In this document: piece by piece, positions 1 to 9,394 of the stretch | How positions within the stretch are numbered: the stretch's first letter is position 1 | Layout of the letters: each line of letters begins with the position of its first letter | Assembly (NCBI GenBank): GCA_943789365.1 | Contig: CALSTV010000001.1 | Location: 744,001-808,000 of the forward strand | Direction: 5' to 3' | DNA from: an uncultured Flavobacteriaceae bacterium | Lineage (GTDB): Bacteria > Bacteroidota > Bacteroidia > Flavobacteriales > Flavobacteriaceae | Length of the DNA: 64,000 nt | Notes under the pieces: generated by a model | Databases searched by the model: none | Seen by the model: the letters and a program-made list of their open reading frames with translations, nothing else | Told to the model about the DNA's origin: nothing | Program-made: the position numbers and the translations under genes

Positions 1-57
1 ATCAATAAAAGGATAAATAAACAAACTACTGTACTTGTTATTATCATTCTTCTAACT

Positions 58-1116
58 TTAGTTCCCATTATACCTCCTATAAATATACCCTTTATTGTTA
101 GGGTAATTAGTTAAACTATAACTACTATGACCGAAATTACTAATTCTAACAGTTGTAGAATTTGCACCTATAGACTGAGAAGGACCAATCATAATTCCTA
201 CATGACCTGTCGCCCCTACAAAATCTCCCCTTACGGACACAACATCACCTGCTTGTGGAGAGTCTACAAGATTCCAATCAGGTATATCATAATCAGGATC
301 TGCCCATTGACTTGCGGTCGGGGGAGAAGTACCTTCTCCTCCAAATAACCTTGCCAACCTATTTCCGTTTGGAGTCCCTGGAGAAGCACCAGCTTCTTTT
401 AACACATCATAAACAAATTTATTACATTTATAAGTACCAGCTCCAAAATTATCTTTTGATACATTTTTTGCCCACTCTTTTGAATTCTCATACTTTTTAG
501 CAATTTTTGCAATAAGTGCCCTCCTATTTATCTCCTGTCTAATCCCATGCGCCACATGATTTAAACTCGCACTTATCAAGCCATTTCTTGCTCCATCCCA
601 AAATTCTCCTCCGGAAAGCTCACTTGTAATGCCTCCTGCCAGTCCTGCACTGGCGATGGTGGCCGTGTCCCTCACAAATTTACTCGCATTTTTTAATAAA
701 CCTTGGGTTCCTCCTCCAATAATTGCTCCCACAAAACCCGATGCCATGCCTTGTAGAAAATCACCTCCACTAAAAGCAGACATAAATCCTCCCGCATAGG
801 CATGCATTATTCCTCTAGCAGCTACTTGAGCAACGCCATTCTGAATTCCCTGTGTAATGGTACCGATTCCATTTGCAAGTCCTCCTCCAATTGCCCCAAT
901 CAATGCAGCTCTTCCCGCCCCTTCGAAAAAGGGTCTGTCATTAATTGAATTAACAATTCCATTGGTCGCAACACTTATCAATGCACCCACCAACATGGAT
1001 ATTAAGAACTCCCCACTAGGGTCCACATACTTTAATGGATTGTTCCAAACATACCCATAGCGGTTATAACTTTGCGTATTAAACGGATCTTGTATATAGT
1101 TATCCGGTGATAAAAT
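58..1116 (-). CDS. Orphan RHS C-terminal tip with NlpC/P60- or CHAP-like domain
   Basis: The open frame starts just after an in-frame TAG at 1117-1119. It opens with an RHS-core remnant (about 35 residues, ending NPLKYVDPSGEF) nearly identical to the core end of the large RHS protein next door. A glycine/alanine-rich hydrophobic stretch follows. The last ~140 residues hold a conserved-looking Cys block (KCNKFVYDVLKEAG) and a later GHVGIMIG block, which resemble the Cys and His motifs of papain-fold NlpC/P60 or CHAP peptidoglycan hydrolases. There is no signal peptide, and the only plausible start is a GTG at 1026 inside the core. This is the layout of an orphan toxin tip that can recombine into a full-length rhs gene. 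Its immunity gene, if any, would lie below position 58, outside the window. The enzyme class is inferred from motifs only. Confidence 0.75.
   Translation of the reverse strand: MLSPDNYIQDPFNTQSYNRYGYVWNNPLKYVDPSGEFLISMLVGALISVATNGIVNSINDRPFFEGAGRAALIGAIGGGLANGIGTITQGIQNGVAQVAARGIMHAYAGGFMSAFSGGDFLQGMASGFVGAIIGGGTQGLLKNASKFVRDTATIASAGLAGGITSELSGGEFWDGARNGLISASLNHVAHGIRQEINRRALIAKIAKKYENSKEWAKNVSKDNFGAGTYKCNKFVYDVLKEAGASPGTPNGNRLARLFGGEGTSPPTASQWADPDYDIPDWNLVDSPQAGDVVSVRGDFVGATGHVGIMIGPSQSIGANSTTVRISNFGHSSYSLTNYPNNKGYIYRRYNGN
1009..1115 (-). repeat. Duplicated RHS-core segment (orphan copy)
   Basis: About 100 bp matching 2637-2744 inside the large RHS gene with only a handful of substitutions. 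It encodes the conserved end of the RHS core from SPDNYIQDPF to VDPSGEF. Homology stops abruptly on both sides, exactly at the core/tip boundary and just before a stop codon. Confidence 0.9.
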
Positions 1117-1166
1117 CTAAGTTATCATCAACTAATTTATATTCTACGGTTGGTACAATCGATTTT

Positions 1167-1706
1167 TTAATCATTCTCTAAATCATATTCAAACAAATAA
1201 CTATATTCATTCTTCCCAACCTTCATAATCAAATTTAAAGTGTCATTTATTATTGAATTTTTAAATTTGTTTTCAGCTATTCTTCCTTCTTTAGAAAATA
1301 TTAATTCAAAATCTAAACTGTCTTTTGGCTGTAGACTTAAAATGATATGATTATTTATTAATTTCTTCTTTTTTGTTTCAAACATTATTGTTTCTTCAAA
1401 TTTATTTGAACCTCTATTAACTACATTTGCACCCAGTAATTGATATTCAAATACTTTGGACAATAGTTCAAATGAAATACCTTTTATCATAACACCATCA
1501 TCTAATTTGTTTTTAATTCTAATCCTACAACAAAGAATTACTCTATTCTTTGGAAGGTGAAGAGCCGAAATATCCCCCATAAACTTTAAAGAATTATTTA
1601 AAATTTCTACCGAGTGTTTTACCGGTAAATAATTATAATAATGTGGAGAGCCTAATGGACAACCATATAAAACAATAAGCATTAAATACATATATCTATA
1701 TTTCAT
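1167..1706 (-). CDS. Small putative lipoprotein, candidate immunity protein
   Basis: A 179-residue protein of unknown family. Its ATG lies 1 nt after the stop of the large RHS gene, so the two are almost certainly co-transcribed. The N-terminus (MKYRYMYLMLIVLYGC) looks like a short lipoprotein signal with Cys16 as acylation site. The rest is a charged, probably beta-rich domain with no motif I recognise. A small gene directly behind an RHS/polymorphic toxin normally encodes the immunity protein. Lipidation would place it in the envelope, where an exported protease tip might act. Immunity is inferred from position only; it could equally be an accessory lipoprotein. Confidence 0.6.
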   Translation of the reverse strand: MKYRYMYLMLIVLYGCPLGSPHYYNYLPVKHSVEILNNSLKFMGDISALHLPKNRVILCCRIRIKNKLDDGVMIKGISFELLSKVFEYQLLGANVVNRGSNKFEETIMFETKKKKLINNHIILSLQPKDSLDFELIFSKEGRIAENKFKNSIINDTLNLIMKVGKNEYSYLFEYDLEND

Positions 1707-1707
1707 T

Positions 1708-4700
1708 TTAATTGTATTTTACATTGTACAACATTTGGTTTGCTTCATATTCATTGTATCCTTTAGCACTATAGGGATCTATGTAAAGAGAAAAAGTATT
1801 TATAATTTGTTCATAAAAACCTCTCGCCTGAAACCTAGCCCAACCTTGCTCTCTTACTTGAATAATATGACCATATTCATGACCAAAAGTATCCGAATTT
1901 GTATTGTTAAAAGTGGCAACGCTATTCCCCCATGTGACTTCTCTCTTATACATTGGTCCAAATAAAGAGGATATCCCTTGGTACAATCCTCCTTTTCTCC
2001 ATGCAACTTTGTTTGTTGACATTTCACGAGCCCCAGCCATTTCGTTCGCATATTTTAATTGTCCATCCGTAGGTTTATATGTCGCACCAAAAGCTGCAAT
2101 CATAGCTATAGATTGTGAAGCCCCACCAATGGCGCCATTTCGCGCTCCATTTGCAATTCCTTTGCCTATATTTCTACCATCAACGGCAGCACCTACACCT
2201 CCTGAAATAGCTCCTCTTGCCGCTCCTTTTATCGTATTATGCCCTATTTCTCCAAAGGCGTTTTTTAAATAACCTCCTTTGACTCCTTTCCAACTTTTCA
2301 TTTTGCCTCCAATAGCTCCCCCCGCAAGTGCCCCGGCTATAGTTCCTAGAGTTACATCATCCCCCATTGCCAAACTTGTTCCAACTTGTGATGCAACCTC
2401 AGACATCATATTGAATGTGGCACTTTGTACAAATGAACTTGAAGATGAAAGCAAACTCCCCACACCACTTAATCCTCCAGAAATTGCTCCTCCGATAGCT
2501 CCATATAACATCGCTTGTCCTAAACCTGAAAAAGACCAATTTCCTGTTATTGCTGCCGAAACTGTATATACCGCTGCGGAGACTGCTGCCCCTACAATAG
2601 CTCCATATGCAATAGCACCCAAAAGAGTAAGTATAAACTCCCCACTAGGGTCCACATACTTTAAAGGATTGTTCCAAACATAGCCATAGCGGTTGTAACT
2701 CTGCGTATTAAACGGGTCTTGTATATAGTTATCCGGTGATAAAAACCTGCCCAACTTGGGGTCGTACATCCTTCCGTTCATATGAATCAAGCCCACCTCA
2801 AAAAAGTGTTCATGGCCGGTATAGCCTCTACCTATCAAAGAGCTATGTGTAAAGGTAGTAGTTCCATCCGAAGCTACAAAACGGTCTGTCTGTCCCCAAG
2901 CCCCAAACTGTCGTTGTTCTACCACGGCGCCCGCACTGTCTGAAATGGCCAGAATACTACCTAGATAATCTCTATGTAAATAATAGAATTCATCTGTGGC
3001 ATCGCCACCACTTTGTTTTATATATGCTATGGGGGCTGTATAAGCATCACCTCCTATATATGAAATGATCTTGACACTGCCAACCGCAGTGTCTTCGATC
3101 ATTTCGACTGGGAGGACACTCGCATATTGTTTGTGAAATCTCCGTGCTGTCTTGTCCAATTGCGCACCGCCATAATAAGCATGCGTACGGTTTTGTAAGG
3201 GACCGTATACAAAGTCTACACGTCCTCCACCCGTTTCTGAAATGTGTACCGGTTTTTTAAAGGCGTTATAGGTAATTTGTTGCGGTGCGTGTTGTTGGTA
3301 GTGCAAATCGCCCTGCGCATTGAGGTCGATTCCTGCCAATTGGTAGCTCTTGGTATTGTCATAATTATAGCCACCCACTCCCGAGTTTTCGGTAATCCTC
3401 CCCTGTGCGTCATAACTTTGGCTATGTTGCGTAGCCCCGGTAATTTCAAGGAGTCGGTCTTGAGTGTCATAACTAAAGTTTTCGGTGTAATTGGCAAAAG
3501 CATGGTTGGTTCTACTGGTTAAATTGCCCTGCATGGCATCAAAACTATAGTCCATGGCTAGTGCATGTACCCCCTCCTTGCTATCGGATACCTCGGTTAA
3601 AAAGCCATAGGCATCGTAGGTTCTCGTTTTGTTCATGCCGTTTCCTAATAAAATACGCGTTGCCTGACCCTTTGCATTTTCGGCATCCAATTGCCATAAA
3701 GAAGCATTGGTAGTGGCATCTCTCAATCCGATCAACAGCCCTGATGCGTCGAATACATTTTGTACGCTAACCGTACTATTCGTTCCACTTGCTACATGCG
3801 TTGCACTATAGGTTTCGTTAGCCACCCTACCTAGGTCATCATAGGCATATATTTTATCAAAATTGGCGGTAGCGGTTTCTTCGCGAATCTCAGTGGGGCG
3901 TTGGTAGCTGTCATAAGCATAGGTATAACGATACTGCAACTGTTCAATACCATCGGTTCCACTAATCTCCTGCAATAATTTAGAACTCGGGTCATAGGCA
4001 TAACTAAGACGCAAATCGGTAGCATCGCCATTGATGGTTTTCTGTGTCAATTTTCCGTGGTCGTCATAAGTATAGGCAGTACTTCCTTTTGGGGTAGTTT
4101 CGCTAAGCATTTCACCCAAGATTGAATACTGATAGGTATAAACCCCTGCCGAAGGATCGTTGAGTTGTATTTTACGTCCCCAACCATCTATTTCAGTAGT
4201 TACCAGATGGCTTCCATAGTCGGCCTGTTTCATACTTCCATTGGCATAATAGGTATAATTTATGGTTCCACCCGGGTCTGTCATACGTACAATATTTCCA
4301 ACGGCATCTTTGGTGCTCGTCATGGTTTTAACACCGTCGTCTACGGTTACCGACAAGCCGCTGTAGGTAGTATATACCACCTTTCCTGTGTACAGGGTCT
4401 GCGAGGCAAGTCGTCCGTAGTGATCAAAAGCAAAGCTGTTCCACTGTGTGGCACTGTCAAAATAAGGTTCACTTTCCCGAATTTTTCTTCCCATAGCATC
4501 GTATTCAAAGCTTTTGTATACGGGATTTGCATGGAGACCAAGGGTCTTTTGTTTGACCCGCCAACCAAACGCATTGAAATACTCCGTGGCTTGTCCGCCA
4601 TCAGCAAATTCAATATGTTTCGACAATGCCCATTGCCCGTTTACACTCGTTATTTGATAGCTATAGTCTGTGCTATTTCCCAAATAATCGGTTTCGCGAA

Positions 4701-7700
4701 GCAGACGCCCCCAACCGTCATACATATAGGTGCTTGTTAGCCCATAAGGGTTGGTAGTACGCAGCGGATAGCCAAAATCGGTATGGTAGACATAGGAGGT
4801 TTTAAGCCCTTCAATATCGGTGCTTTCTATTAAAAAACGTCCACTACTGTCATAGGCAAAACTTTCCCTACGCGAGGCAATTCCGGAAGCGCTCAGTGTT
4901 TTGCTAATTATATTTCCAAAATCGTCATAATCCATAGTTTCCGTTAACCAATCGGTTTCTCCATGCCCTTTTTTTCGGAGTGTTTGCAGCAAATTATTGT
5001 GATAGGTCATTTCTTGGGTAGTCGAAAAGGTCTCACTTCCCAATGTATTCGTTTCAACAATTCTTGTGGGACGTCCGATATGGTAGCTCTGGTCTGTTGC
5101 GCTGTCATTGTTGCTATAGGTATAACTTTTCACCTTGCTGCCGCCGGGGAAGCTGGTCGATGATTGCAGCAGGTTGTGATACGCATCATAACTAAAACGT
5201 TGCGTGGTGGTAATCCCTTTTAGTACATCTTCTTTCAATATACTAACGGGTACATTGACATAGACCCCTGCATAACCGGCTTCACCTACGCTTTCAACCG
5301 CTTGTGTTTCAGCAGGCACAATGCTCGCCGAATAACTCGCAGAAGTACTTGCCGTAAATCTAAATCCTGGTTTTAGTGTGATGCTCCGGTTGGCAACATC
5401 GTCGGTACTTGTACTCAGGAGGGTATTTCGTTCCACATGCGCATCTCGAACCGAATAGGGATAGGCGGTTGAACTCATATTTGCCTTGAGCGAAAAATCA
5501 TAGGTATAATCGGTTTTGCTGAGGTAGTGCTCCGGAGTAAGGGAAGCAGAAGTCGCCAACCACTGCGAAGTAACCGCCCCTCTCAAATGTGGATTTTGCA
5601 GCGATACATGCCATAATTTTCCTACACCATCACCATACCAATTGGTTTTCTTAAAAACCTGAAATCCTAAAAACCCGAGTCCCTCCATATGAGACACCGC
5701 GCCTCCGTATTGATACTCCTGTGTTTGTGTAATCGCATTCCCGGTTCGTGTCACTGCTTTTACCAACTGCAAACCCGGTGCTATGTTTATATTGACAAAA
5801 GGATAGACTTCATTCGCATCTTCCGAATAAATGGAACTACTTCCCAATTCTGGCACCCCAAGTTTTTCATAACTAATATGGGTTTTAACACTGTTGTTTT
5901 GTACCTCAAGCAAAGTCATTTCCTTCTGATGACTTTTTTGAAATTCATAAAACTGCAATCTGTCTTTATCTAGAAAAACAAATTCAGGAATCGCATTGCG
6001 CAGTTCTATTTCTAAAACTAAAGGAACACCGTTTTTTTTAACACCGGAGTTTTCTGAGGTAATATAAAAATCTTGGGCAAAGGAAAATTCACCCATATTT
6101 GAAAATAGTTGAATTTTTTCATGGTTATCTGAGTCACTATAGGATGTAGCCGTATGATATCTCAATATATCCGTTTTACCATCTCCATTAAAATCCTGTG
6201 CTACATATGAAAATTGATAGATAGGATTCGTTATATCCACGTAACTCCCAGTATATATATTACCCGATTGAAATGTTCCACTTGCGTTGTAATTGTTCTT
6301 ATAATTAATAAGAGTTCTTTCCTCAGAAGATATAATCCCGGTTCCCGATGACCTAAAAAATTTCCAATCGTAAGAATCATCATCGGTAGGAATTGCAAAA
6401 TCGGTTTTACCATCTCCATTATAGTCTCCCATCAAAACAGGATAATCTAAGTTTATGGAAGCATCGGTTTCTGTGTGCAAATGTTCTAGTTGATGCGCTG
6501 TATTTAAACCGTAGATATACACCTTTCCACTTTTAAAATGAAAAATATCTGTTTTGCCATCTCCGTTAAAGTCACCCGTTCTTACTTTATCCGTACTGCC
6601 AATAGCAATCAATAAGTTTCCTGAATACGGAGCGCTGTTTGTCGCCGAAGGTTTTAACTCGAAAAAATAGCTGTTTTTAGTATATCCATAGTGCAAATTG
6701 GAATAACAGCTTCCGTACCATGTTCTATGTCTTGACCTGTATTCATAGCTCTTTCCCAGCGCCATGACATCTGTCAAACCATCGCCATTAAAGTCACCCG
6801 AAACATAGCGAAAGGGTTTGTGCACCACAGCGCCATGGCTACAATCATCTGTTGTATAGGTTGGAAGTGTTATGTATTTACTCGTATTTCCACCGCTTAG
6901 ATCATAGGTTTTAAAACGGGTTTGCGACGTCGAATAGTCACTAACCGTGGTAATGCCTTGCGCTGATTGTAGTTTTTGCTGACTCGTTAAAATACGACTT
7001 GCAAACACCTGTTTAATCGTTTCGCTAGTGTATGTCTTCATACCGCCTGCACTGCCGTCTCTTAAATTGCTATATACTGTAAATTCTTTTCCATCTTTTT
7101 TAAAAGTACCTGCATCGGTTTTTCCATCGCCATTAAAATCGCCTGCAAAGATGCCGTCTTTGGTATGATCGTACATGGAAGAGCTCTTTGAAATGGTTTT
7201 TTGTCGCACCTCATTTAAGGTTTCTTGATAACTGAACGTCAGCGGTGAAAAAGACACACCATTTGCGTTGGTTTCCGTAATAGATGCCACTTTTTGATAC
7301 CCCAACAAACTCGCTGAATGGGTTATTTGATAACTTCGATACAAGGTTCCATTCCCCTTTACCTCAACTTTATCGAGTATATACTTGCGTTCAAAAAGCC
7401 TTCCTTCGATATAGGAAACTTCAGGCCTTTCCCTTGTTTCGTACAGGAATTTTATTTCATTTGGTGGTACAACACTCCCCTTTGAACCGTATTTAATAAC
7501 ATCAATTCTCAACAAACCATCACTTTGCACGTAATCGTAGGTAATAAAATTCCCTTGTGTATCTTCTTTTCTATACAGTGCCCATTCCAAACGACTGGAA
7601 CTGTTTTGATTGCCATACCAAGCGCTGGTACCGTCCGGAAAATAGACGACAAAATACAAAGGACCATAGCTACTCCCATAAGTAGAAACGCCATGCGCCT

Positions 7701-8208
7701 TTATTTTTACGTTGGAATAACTTTCGGTCTGGTATTCAGAATTTGAGGCGCCATATTCCCCACTTGTTAAAATCAAGCGCTGCCCGTCTAAAGCATAACG
7801 ATCGGCAGTATCAAAGTCGACAGGATCGGAATGATTGTCATGATACTTAGTGGATGGAATTCTGCTAATGGTCGACAATCCCGAAATATTCCATCCCCAG
7901 CCCGCCAAACCATTTCCTGCCTGACTGCTATACGACAAACCTATATTCGGAACCATATTTTTAATTCCGGGTGGCAAAGAAAAAGGAACGGCATAGGTGG
8001 CAGCACCTGTTAAAGAAACAGAAAACTGCGCTGCTGTACTCCCATCGGTAGTAGCAATGCCTGTCTTTGCTTCCACTGTTGAACTTGTTGTCTCTTCTAT
8101 TTCATTGGTGAGCACTGTGTTTGCTGTGGTCAGTTCAATGGTCTGGGAATACCCGAGGTGGCACCCAAGCAAAAACAATAAACCGACTCGTATTTTCTCT
8201 CGTATCAT
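1708..8208 (-). CDS. Giant SpvB/FG-GAP/RHS-repeat protein with metalloprotease-like tip
   Basis: A 2166-residue polymorphic-toxin-type protein. The order is: signal peptide (MIREKIRVGLLFLLGCHLGYSQ); SpvB-like N-terminal domain at about 70-130 (VPFSLPPGIKNMVPNIGLSY); FG-GAP/VCBS calcium-loop repeats with DFNGDGKTD motifs at about 350-680; a TcdB-like middle; many YD/RHS repeats at about 1000-1700; and an RHS core ending in NPLKYVDPSGEF near residue 1853. The ~310-residue tip that follows has a Gly/Ala-rich hydrophobic segment and then a zincin signature, FGHEYGHIIQ, with a downstream YNEYEANQM that could give a third metal ligand. By family knowledge, RHS repeats form a shell around a variable toxic tip. 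A metalloprotease toxin is inferred. There is no T9SS sorting domain, so the export route is unclear. The gene starts 4 nt after the upstream secreted-protein gene. Confidence 0.88.
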   Translation of the reverse strand: MIREKIRVGLLFLLGCHLGYSQTIELTTANTVLTNEIEETTSSTVEAKTGIATTDGSTAAQFSVSLTGAATYAVPFSLPPGIKNMVPNIGLSYSSQAGNGLAGWGWNISGLSTISRIPSTKYHDNHSDPVDFDTADRYALDGQRLILTSGEYGASNSEYQTESYSNVKIKAHGVSTYGSSYGPLYFVVYFPDGTSAWYGNQNSSSRLEWALYRKEDTQGNFITYDYVQSDGLLRIDVIKYGSKGSVVPPNEIKFLYETRERPEVSYIEGRLFERKYILDKVEVKGNGTLYRSYQITHSASLLGYQKVASITETNANGVSFSPLTFSYQETLNEVRQKTISKSSSMYDHTKDGIFAGDFNGDGKTDAGTFKKDGKEFTVYSNLRDGSAGGMKTYTSETIKQVFASRILTSQQKLQSAQGITTVSDYSTSQTRFKTYDLSGGNTSKYITLPTYTTDDCSHGAVVHKPFRYVSGDFNGDGLTDVMALGKSYEYRSRHRTWYGSCYSNLHYGYTKNSYFFELKPSATNSAPYSGNLLIAIGSTDKVRTGDFNGDGKTDIFHFKSGKVYIYGLNTAHQLEHLHTETDASINLDYPVLMGDYNGDGKTDFAIPTDDDSYDWKFFRSSGTGIISSEERTLINYKNNYNASGTFQSGNIYTGSYVDITNPIYQFSYVAQDFNGDGKTDILRYHTATSYSDSDNHEKIQLFSNMGEFSFAQDFYITSENSGVKKNGVPLVLEIELRNAIPEFVFLDKDRLQFYEFQKSHQKEMTLLEVQNNSVKTHISYEKLGVPELGSSSIYSEDANEVYPFVNINIAPGLQLVKAVTRTGNAITQTQEYQYGGAVSHMEGLGFLGFQVFKKTNWYGDGVGKLWHVSLQNPHLRGAVTSQWLATSASLTPEHYLSKTDYTYDFSLKANMSSTAYPYSVRDAHVERNTLLSTSTDDVANRSITLKPGFRFTASTSASYSASIVPAETQAVESVGEAGYAGVYVNVPVSILKEDVLKGITTTQRFSYDAYHNLLQSSTSFPGGSKVKSYTYSNNDSATDQSYHIGRPTRIVETNTLGSETFSTTQEMTYHNNLLQTLRKKGHGETDWLTETMDYDDFGNIISKTLSASGIASRRESFAYDSSGRFLIESTDIEGLKTSYVYHTDFGYPLRTTNPYGLTSTYMYDGWGRLLRETDYLGNSTDYSYQITSVNGQWALSKHIEFADGGQATEYFNAFGWRVKQKTLGLHANPVYKSFEYDAMGRKIRESEPYFDSATQWNSFAFDHYGRLASQTLYTGKVVYTTYSGLSVTVDDGVKTMTSTKDAVGNIVRMTDPGGTINYTYYANGSMKQADYGSHLVTTEIDGWGRKIQLNDPSAGVYTYQYSILGEMLSETTPKGSTAYTYDDHGKLTQKTINGDATDLRLSYAYDPSSKLLQEISGTDGIEQLQYRYTYAYDSYQRPTEIREETATANFDKIYAYDDLGRVANETYSATHVASGTNSTVSVQNVFDASGLLIGLRDATTNASLWQLDAENAKGQATRILLGNGMNKTRTYDAYGFLTEVSDSKEGVHALAMDYSFDAMQGNLTSRTNHAFANYTENFSYDTQDRLLEITGATQHSQSYDAQGRITENSGVGGYNYDNTKSYQLAGIDLNAQGDLHYQQHAPQQITYNAFKKPVHISETGGGRVDFVYGPLQNRTHAYYGGAQLDKTARRFHKQYASVLPVEMIEDTAVGSVKIISYIGGDAYTAPIAYIKQSGGDATDEFYYLHRDYLGSILAISDSAGAVVEQRQFGAWGQTDRFVASDGTTTFTHSSLIGRGYTGHEHFFEVGLIHMNGRMYDPKLGRFLSPDNYIQDPFNTQSYNRYGYVWNNPLKYVDPSGEFILTLLGAIAYGAIVGAAVSAAVYTVSAAITGNWSFSGLGQAMLYGAIGGAISGGLSGVGSLLSSSSSFVQSATFNMMSEVASQVGTSLAMGDDVTLGTIAGALAGGAIGGKMKSWKGVKGGYLKNAFGEIGHNTIKGAARGAISGGVGAAVDGRNIGKGIANGARNGAIGGASQSIAMIAAFGATYKPTDGQLKYANEMAGAREMSTNKVAWRKGGLYQGISSLFGPMYKREVTWGNSVATFNNTNSDTFGHEYGHIIQVREQGWARFQARGFYEQIINTFSLYIDPYSAKGYNEYEANQMLYNVKYN
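2637..2744 (-). repeat. RHS-core segment shared with orphan tip
   Basis: Partner of the duplicated core at 1009-1115. It lies inside the RHS gene at the core/tip junction. The two copies are direct repeats about 1.6 kb apart, so recombination between them would swap the protease tip for the NlpC/P60-like tip and remove the intervening lipoprotein gene. Confidence 0.9.
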
Positions 8209-8212
8209 AGCA

Positions 8213-9251
8213 TTAAATTTTTATAATTTCTTCAGTGAGTTCGCTGCCATCTATAAATTGAATTTTAACCGCATAGATACCTGTACTCAGCCCGCTCATA
8301 TCCATTTCAATACTGCTCTCTTGTAAAGTGTAATTGAGTGGAACCGTATTCTGATTGACCATATAAGTGAGTGTTACCTCGCTTATATAGTCCGCTACAA
8401 CGGTTTCCCACTCGAGCAATACTACCCCTGAAGTAGGGTTCGGATAGATGTATATGTCTTCAAACCGAGTGGCAAGTGTCGTTTCAAGTAAGACCGTATC
8501 CTCACTTTGAACGGGCGCTGTTCGATAGTTGAGATCGGTTTGATTTCCTGCCAAATCATACATAAAAGAAAGGGTCGATTCAGGATGTACACCTAACAAT
8601 TCCTCTATGGAAGGTGCCAATCCGTTGAGTGGCTCTATACGAGGTGCATAAAAATATTGGCGATCTTCTGTATTGGTGTCGTAAGACAAAAAAGCGCATG
8701 TGTCGCAAGGCAGTAGCCCCACTAGCCATTTTATAATCTGTGATCGACAGTACCAATTCAGCAGTACCTCCATCATAAATTCCGCCTAAATTAACCGTCT
8801 CTGTATTTTCATGGCCATGTACATAACCAACCAACAAATACCAACGGTCTAAACGCGGCAAATCGCCCGACCAAAAGTAGGGGTTTGCATTAGGAACGTC
8901 ATCCAAAGTATATAACAAACTGGAAGGTTCATCACAACCAAAATAGGTAGTTCCTGAAATTGAATTTGTTTTTTTAATCCATACCGAAAAGCGATAAGTT
9001 TGGGCTGCATCGATAGCGTGGTAATTGGAATTCCAACCGCCGTCGGCATCATTGTTGCCATCGGGACTCGCTTTCCATAAATAATCATAATTTCCTAAAT
9101 GGTCGGTTCCCCATTCAAAACTATTCTCAGCGGCATTTCCATTAATGGCAAAGCCTTCAGTACCAACACCCCAACTCGAAGTGTTCAATACATTCTGCGC
9201 CAATACTATTTGGCTACAGCATAACAAATAAAAAAATCCCCAATAATTCAT
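8213..9251 (-). pseudogene. Secreted protein with T9SS type A sorting domain, frameshifted
   Basis: Two overlapping open frames (9251 down to about 8690, and about 8700 down to 8213) read as one protein if one base is removed from the A6/T6 run at 8688-8693. With five bases the junction reads HMRFLSYD and leads smoothly into the second frame. The N-terminus has a signal peptide (MNYWGFFYLLCCSQIVLAQ). The first part is a carbohydrate-binding-like jelly-roll region rich in Trp and Asp. The C-terminus (IYPNPTSGVVLLEWE to GIYAVKIQFIDGS) is a classic type IX secretion type A sorting domain. It sits 4 nt upstream of the RHS gene in the same direction, so it is probably the first gene of that operon. 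The break may be real, a phase-variable tract or a sequencing error. Confidence 0.8.
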
Positions 9252-9394
9252 AGCATCTGTTTTAAAATGAATTTATCGGGGGGATGGTTTTATGTAACTG
9301 CAACGGCTCGCAAGTTAATAAATGTTAATTAATTATACAATCACTATTTATAGGGATATTTAACATTTCGAAAAAGTGAGCTCGAATCCTGTTT

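Noticed and set aside
4165..4740. 191-residue plus-strand ORF inside the RHS gene
   Set aside because: It is antisense to well-conserved RHS repeats and has no signs of a protein of its own; the same holds for the other ORFs opposite the RHS gene.
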